Origin: Nodosilinea sp. WJT8-NPBG4
GTDB taxonomy: Bacteria > Cyanobacteriota > Cyanobacteriia > Phormidesmidales > Phormidesmidaceae
DNA: 64,000 nt
Direction: 5' to 3'
Assembly: GCA_019359285.1 (NCBI GenBank)
Contig: JAHHHQ010000036.1
Span: forward strand, 1 to 64,000
The position numbers and the translations under genes were made by a program. The notes below the pieces were generated by a model. The model was not told where the DNA came from, made no database searches, and was given only the letters and a program-made list of their open reading frames with translations. This document shows, piece after piece, positions 60,394-64,000 of this stretch. Position 1 is the first letter of the stretch. Each line of letters opens with the position of its first letter.

Positions 60394-60670
60394 TGGGGAC
60401 GGGAAAAGCCGCGCAATATAGATTGAAAGACTTAATCTTACAGTTTTGGTAGCCTCAAGTTCGAATGAGCAAACATTTCAACGAGTAGCTCAGCGATTTG
60501 ACCAGCAATTCAGCCTCAATTCGAAGATATTGATGAGTGCTTGGCACCTCTACCAGATGGCTCTGTCAAAAGATGGATGGAATCTGTCTTTACACTTCGC
60601 AACATGTAGTGGAAACCTGATGAATTGAACTGAATCAATTCATTTTTTGAAAAAATTGTAGTGAGACATT

Positions 60671-61117
60671 ATGGCAAGCCAAACCCAGCAACAATCCTTC
60701 CTCGACAAAGTGTTAGAGCGGAGTAGTTTGCAAAACCCTAACGATGCTGAGCGGGCAACAAACATAGTATTCCGAATTTTGCGGGATATGATGCTGAACA
60801 AAACCAGCGATAAGATCGAAGAGGATCTCAAAGCAAACGCATCTGAATCGGAGCAAGAAGTGCTCGATCTTTGGAAAGATCCCAACGTCATGGTCGCTTT
60901 TTTCAGCCGCATTAGCCCCGCGCAAGATTTACACATTAAGCCAGGGACATTTATGCTGCGTCTACAGCAAGAAGGTGCCTTGCCCGACGGAGTAGCTCCT
61001 GAGGAGGTGACAGCAGCCGTGTTCTCAGCGACGAAGGAAATTTTGCCTCCCGAACGAAACCAGGAAATTGCTTCACTTCTTCCCGGTGAAATCCGACAGA
61101 TTTGGGAGCAGGCTTAA
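60671..61117 (+). CDS. DUF2267 family protein
   Basis: The 148-residue protein starts with FLDKVLERSSLQNPNDAERATNIVFRILRDMM and continues with VAPEEVTAAVFSATKEILPPERNQEIASLLPGEIRQIWEQ, a typical DUF2267 arrangement of two helical halves. The family is widespread and uncharacterised; members often accompany stress genes. It is helical, acidic and soluble. Base composition is more A/T-rich than the nitrate genes that follow. It has a short leader with GTGAGAC and no strong ribosome binding site, and is followed by a long hairpin. Confidence 0.82.
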   Translation: MASQTQQQSFLDKVLERSSLQNPNDAERATNIVFRILRDMMLNKTSDKIEEDLKANASESEQEVLDLWKDPNVMVAFFSRISPAQDLHIKPGTFMLRLQQEGALPDGVAPEEVTAAVFSATKEILPPERNQEIASLLPGEIRQIWEQA

Positions 61118-61186
61118 TGAGCACCGCCCAATTATTAACGGCTGACCATAGATAGAATCTGCTGTTAGCGTAGCCCATGGGCAAAG

Positions 61187-61248
61187 ATTCCAGGGTTTTA
61201 ATCAGCTCTACAGGTCAACTTGTAGATCTAGAACTAAAACCCTGGAAT
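61187..61248. terminator. 14-bp perfect hairpin between convergent genes
   Basis: ATTCCAGGGTTTTA (61187-61200) is exactly complementary to 61235-61248. A second stem CTACA/TGTAG lies inside the loop. It separates DUF2267 (stop 61117) from nrtD (stop 61258). Confidence 0.75.
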
Positions 61249-61257
61249 TTGTAGTTG

Positions 61258-62124
61258 CTACCCTTCGTCGTGGGCAAAGCGGTTGTAGAGAAAGTCGAGG
61301 GCGTGGTTGCGCAACTGGTAGTACTGGGGGTCTTCCATAATCTGGTCGCGATCGCGGGGCCGCTCGAAGGGGATATCCATCACCTCGCCAATGGCGGCGG
61401 CGGGGCCGTTGGTCATCATCACCAGGCGATCGGCGAGAAATAACGCCTCGTCGATGTCGTGGGTAATCATCAAGACCGTGCAGCGGTGGTCGTTCCAGAT
61501 CTGCAGCAGCTCTTCCTGAAGTTCTTCTTTGGTGATGGCATCGAGTGCCCCAAAGGGTTCGTCGAGAATCAGCACCTCGGGGCGAATGGCTAGGGCGCGG
61601 GCGATGGAAACTCGCTGGCGCATGCCGCCGGAGATTTGGTCGGGGCGCTTGTCGGCAGCTTCGGTGAGCCCCACCATGGCCAGGTGGTCGCGCACGATCG
61701 CTCGCTTTTGGGCCTCGGGCTTATTGGGCCACACTGTTTTCACCGCTAGATACACGTTCTCAAACACGGTGCGCCAGGGCAGTAGGGCGTAATTTTGAAA
61801 GACCACCATGCGATCGGGGCCGGGTTTGAGGATGGGTTGGCCATTGAGGGTGACGGATCCCTGGGTAGCTTGCTGGAAGCCTGAGACCAGGCTGAGTAGG
61901 GTCGATTTGCCGCAGCCGGAGTGGCCAATGAAGCAGACGAATTCGCCTTGTTGAATGGTCAGGTTGACGTTTTCTAGGACTGGGAATCTGCCCTTGGCGG
62001 TGGGGAAGCTTTTGCAGACTTGATCAAAGACTAGAAAGCCTTGGTCGGAGGAGGGTTGGGTATAGTCGGCCTGTTCGGGATGGGTGGAGCGGCGAGACTT
62101 GATCTTGAGAGGGGTGGGTTGCAT
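61258..62124 (-). CDS. nrtD: Nitrate ABC transporter ATP-binding protein NrtD
   Basis: The 288-residue ATPase has Walker A GHSGCGKST, the signature ISGGMRQRVSIARALA, Walker [13 protein letters not shown] and the switch His in MITHDIDEALFLADR. The C-terminal region MDIPFERPRDRDQIMEDPQYYQLRNHALDFLY is characteristic of the NrtD/SsuB-like nitrate subgroup. It forms a heterodimer with NrtC on the nitrate permease NrtB. It lies downstream of nrtC on the minus strand, the standard order nrtA-B-C-D. No narB (nitrate reductase) follows within the window. A 30-residue N-terminal extension precedes the ABC core. Confidence 0.93.
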   Translation of the reverse strand: MQPTPLKIKSRRSTHPEQADYTQPSSDQGFLVFDQVCKSFPTAKGRFPVLENVNLTIQQGEFVCFIGHSGCGKSTLLSLVSGFQQATQGSVTLNGQPILKPGPDRMVVFQNYALLPWRTVFENVYLAVKTVWPNKPEAQKRAIVRDHLAMVGLTEAADKRPDQISGGMRQRVSIARALAIRPEVLILDEPFGALDAITKEELQEELLQIWNDHRCTVLMITHDIDEALFLADRLVMMTNGPAAAIGEVMDIPFERPRDRDQIMEDPQYYQLRNHALDFLYNRFAHDEG

Positions 62125-62431
62125 AGTTTACTCCTGAATTCTGGATTGGGATGTTCTAAGCGTTGCGACGTTGTTTACAGAGAAGGCTGGAGATGAGGGT
62201 GGGGAGCCAGGGCCGCCGCTGGGGACATTTCGATTGTCCCCAGACCCCCTCGACCAAGGCCGTTCCGCCGCCCTGGACCCAACGGAAAGGATTGACCGAT
62301 CATCGGTTTAAACTCCTGTTCTGCCAATGGAGGTGTTGGGGGCACTTAACTTTGAGGTTCTAAACCCCGGCTTAGATGAATGAAGAATAGGCATCACCCA
62401 TCCACTCATCCACCCCCTACCCCTTAACTCC
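62125..62431. other. Spacer between nrtC and nrtD with a hairpin
   Basis: About 300 bases without a gene, unusually long for an nrtC-nrtD spacer. CTGGGGACA (62219-62227) pairs with TGTCCCCAG (62235-62243). Surrounding blocks (CCAGGGCCGCCG and GCCGCCCTGG) are imperfectly inverted, so the stretch may be an inserted repeat element. Whether it interrupts transcription of nrtD is unknown. Confidence 0.5.
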
Positions 62432-64000
62432 CTACGCAGCCAAGGCTGCCATTCGCCCATCAAACACCACCTCGGCAATAGTGATGTCGCGCTTAATGGC
62501 GAGGCTGTTGAGGTAGCCGATCGGGTCTTGGGCGTCGAAGTCGGTGCCGTCGAACAGGTGAATGCTACCGCGAGTGAATTTGGCGTCGAGCAGGCCCAGT
62601 TCGCGGGCGGCGGTGCTGTAGACATCGACCCGCACAATGCGTTCGAGAATCTCTAGCCAGTTGCGGGGGAAGGGAACGTCGCCCCAGCGGGCGAGCTGGG
62701 TCATGTGCCAGAGGTGTTCGGTGCGGCTGGGGCGGTTGGCTCCGTCGCCAAAGAACAGGTGGTGGGCGTACTCGCGCATGGGCTTTTGCAGCTCGCAGAC
62801 TTTGGTGTTGGGGTCGCCCAGGTGAATGTAGTCAATTGGGGTGCCCAGGTAGGCCCGCTGGGAGAGAATCTGGCGAATCTCCAGCTCGTTTTCGGGGTCA
62901 GCGCAGTAGCGACAGGCATCGAGCAGGGCCTTGGTGAGGGCGATGTGGGTGTTGGGGTAGGCGGCGGCCCAGTCTTCGCGCACACCGAGCACTTTGCCGG
63001 GGTGGCCGTCGTAAATTTCGCGATCGGTGGCGATGGTAAAGCCTACCTCGTCCATGGCGGCGCGCAGGTTCCAGGGTTCACCGACGCAGAAGCCGTCGAT
63101 CGCATTGTTCTTCAGATCCACCACCATCTGGGCGGGAGGAATGGTTTGCAGAGCCAGGTCGCGATCGGGGTCGATGCCGCCCGCCGCTAGCCAGTAGCGC
63201 AGCAGCAGGTTGTGCATCGACGACGGGTGCACCATGCCCATGCGGTGCTGGGTATCGGGGGTGCGGTGCAGCATGTCCCGAAAGGCATTCAGGCTGTGGA
63301 CGCCTTGGTCGTAGAAACGGCGAGATAGAGTGATGGCGTTGCCGTTGCGGGTCATGGTCAGCGCACTGACCACAGGCAGCGGGGTATTTTTGTGGCCGCC
63401 TAGGGAAAACCAGAGGGGCATCCCGGAGGGCATTTGGGCAGCATCCAGGTATCCTCCAGCGATGCCATCGACAATGCCGCGCCAGCTGGTTTCGCGGGTC
63501 AGGTTGACTTCCTCCAGGCCGTGCTTGGCAAAGAAGCCTTTTTCCTTGGCGATCGCCACTGGGGCGCAGGCGGTCAGGGGCACAAAGCCAATGTCCAGAT
63601 TTACTTTCTCTAGCCCGTGGCGAGCCACCGCTGTAGTTTTTCTGGCCCGCAGCTTTTTGATCCGTTTTTGCTGGTTGAGGAAGTAAATAATTTCGCTGCG
63701 CAGACTGTAGTAGCTGGGGTGCTCAACCACCTCCATGCGCTGGCGGGGGCGGGGAATATCGACCTCTAAAATGTTGCCGATTTCGGCTCCGGGGCCGTTG
63801 GTGAGCATGACGATGCGATCGCTGAGCAGCACCGCCTCATCCACATCGTGGGTAACCATCACGACGGTGACGTTGTTCTCATCGCAGATGCGCATTAGCT
63901 GGGTTTGCAGATTGCCGCGAGTCAGGGCATCCAGGGCGCCAAAGGGTTCATCCAGCAGCAGCAGCTTGGGGCGAATCGCCAGGGCGCGGGCGATCGCCAC
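62432..64000 (-). CDS. nrtC: Nitrate ABC transporter protein NrtC, N-terminal part beyond the window
   Basis: The frame enters from the right edge with the end of an ABC ATPase ([46 protein letters not shown]) and continues after about residue 135 into a long nitrate-binding-like domain homologous to NrtA (LDIGFVPLTACAPVAIAKEKGFF, MGMVHPSSMHNLLLRYWLAAGGIDP, FCVGEPWNLRAAMDEVGFTI). This fusion is unique to NrtC-type proteins; the C-terminal domain acts as the sensor for ammonium-triggered inhibition. The visible 522 residues lack only about 135 of the N-terminus. The start codon lies outside the window. Confidence 0.94.
   Translation of the reverse strand: MAIARALAIRPKLLLLDEPFGALDALTRGNLQTQLMRICDENNVTVVMVTHDVDEAVLLSDRIVMLTNGPGAEIGNILEVDIPRPRQRMEVVEHPSYYSLRSEIIYFLNQQKRIKKLRARKTTAVARHGLEKVNLDIGFVPLTACAPVAIAKEKGFFAKHGLEEVNLTRETSWRGIVDGIAGGYLDAAQMPSGMPLWFSLGGHKNTPLPVVSALTMTRNGNAITLSRRFYDQGVHSLNAFRDMLHRTPDTQHRMGMVHPSSMHNLLLRYWLAAGGIDPDRDLALQTIPPAQMVVDLKNNAIDGFCVGEPWNLRAAMDEVGFTIATDREIYDGHPGKVLGVREDWAAAYPNTHIALTKALLDACRYCADPENELEIRQILSQRAYLGTPIDYIHLGDPNTKVCELQKPMREYAHHLFFGDGANRPSRTEHLWHMTQLARWGDVPFPRNWLEILERIVRVDVYSTAARELGLLDAKFTRGSIHLFDGTDFDAQDPIGYLNSLAIKRDITIAEVVFDGRMAALAA

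Overview
The window is chromosomal DNA from a fairly GC-rich, probably filamentous (Leptolyngbya/Nodosilinea/Phormidium-like) cyanobacterium. The octamer GCGATCGC (HIP1) is scattered through coding and intergenic DNA. There is a helical carotenoid protein, an NrtC with a fused NrtA-like domain, a CysR-type regulator beside sbpA/cysT/cysW, DUF2949 and xisI, all typical of cyanobacteria. No rRNA, tRNA, CRISPR array or phage module was recognised. The exact taxon cannot be named from this sequence alone.

Layout. 0-9 kb is an accessory patch: a possible transposase tail, an orphan xisI, an HNH endonuclease with an N-terminal region like phosphorothioate-DNA readers, a 21-bp tandem repeat, a possible MshEN-type tandem protein, an IS256-like remnant, a methyltransferase, a helical carotenoid protein, an HdeD protein and a MntA/HepT toxin-antitoxin pair. 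9-19 kb holds hypothetical genes, a small GlsB/YeaQ membrane protein, and a translationally coupled pair: a ketosynthase III fused to a haem-oxygenase-like diiron domain, followed by an unknown protein. This pair is my best candidate for an undescribed pathway. An M3 oligopeptidase, signal peptidase I and an AI-2E-type exporter follow. 20-27 kb has a papain-family protease with a strongly acidic tail, a diguanylate cyclase, a VOC protein, a baeRF7-type protein and two small exported low-complexity proteins. 27-40 kb has an E. coli-type ilvD and a minus-strand signalling block (giant GAF/PAS/GGDEF protein, REC-EAL phosphodiesterase, two hybrid histidine kinases) with the relic of a further kinase between them. 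40-53 kb has wecB, cobN interrupted by four in-frame repeat insertions, a GAF histidine kinase with a degenerate receiver, a TPM protein, an OmpR-type two-component system divergent from an exported 60-residue-repeat protein, and lgt. 53-59 kb is the sulfate uptake locus (cysA divergent from sbpA-cysT-cysW, a NIL protein and a CysR-like regulator). 59-64 kb has an acetyltransferase, an FMN reductase, a DUF2267 protein and the end of the nitrate transporter locus (nrtD, partial nrtC).

How it fits together. Cyclic-di-GMP signalling is a strong theme: two GGDEF proteins with intact inhibitory RxxD sites, one complete EAL protein, and a possible MshEN-type receptor. Two nutrient-uptake ABC systems (sulfate, nitrate) sit close together. 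Intergenic spaces are rich in long perfect hairpins, mostly between convergent genes, and in a dispersed imperfect palindrome family with three copies here.
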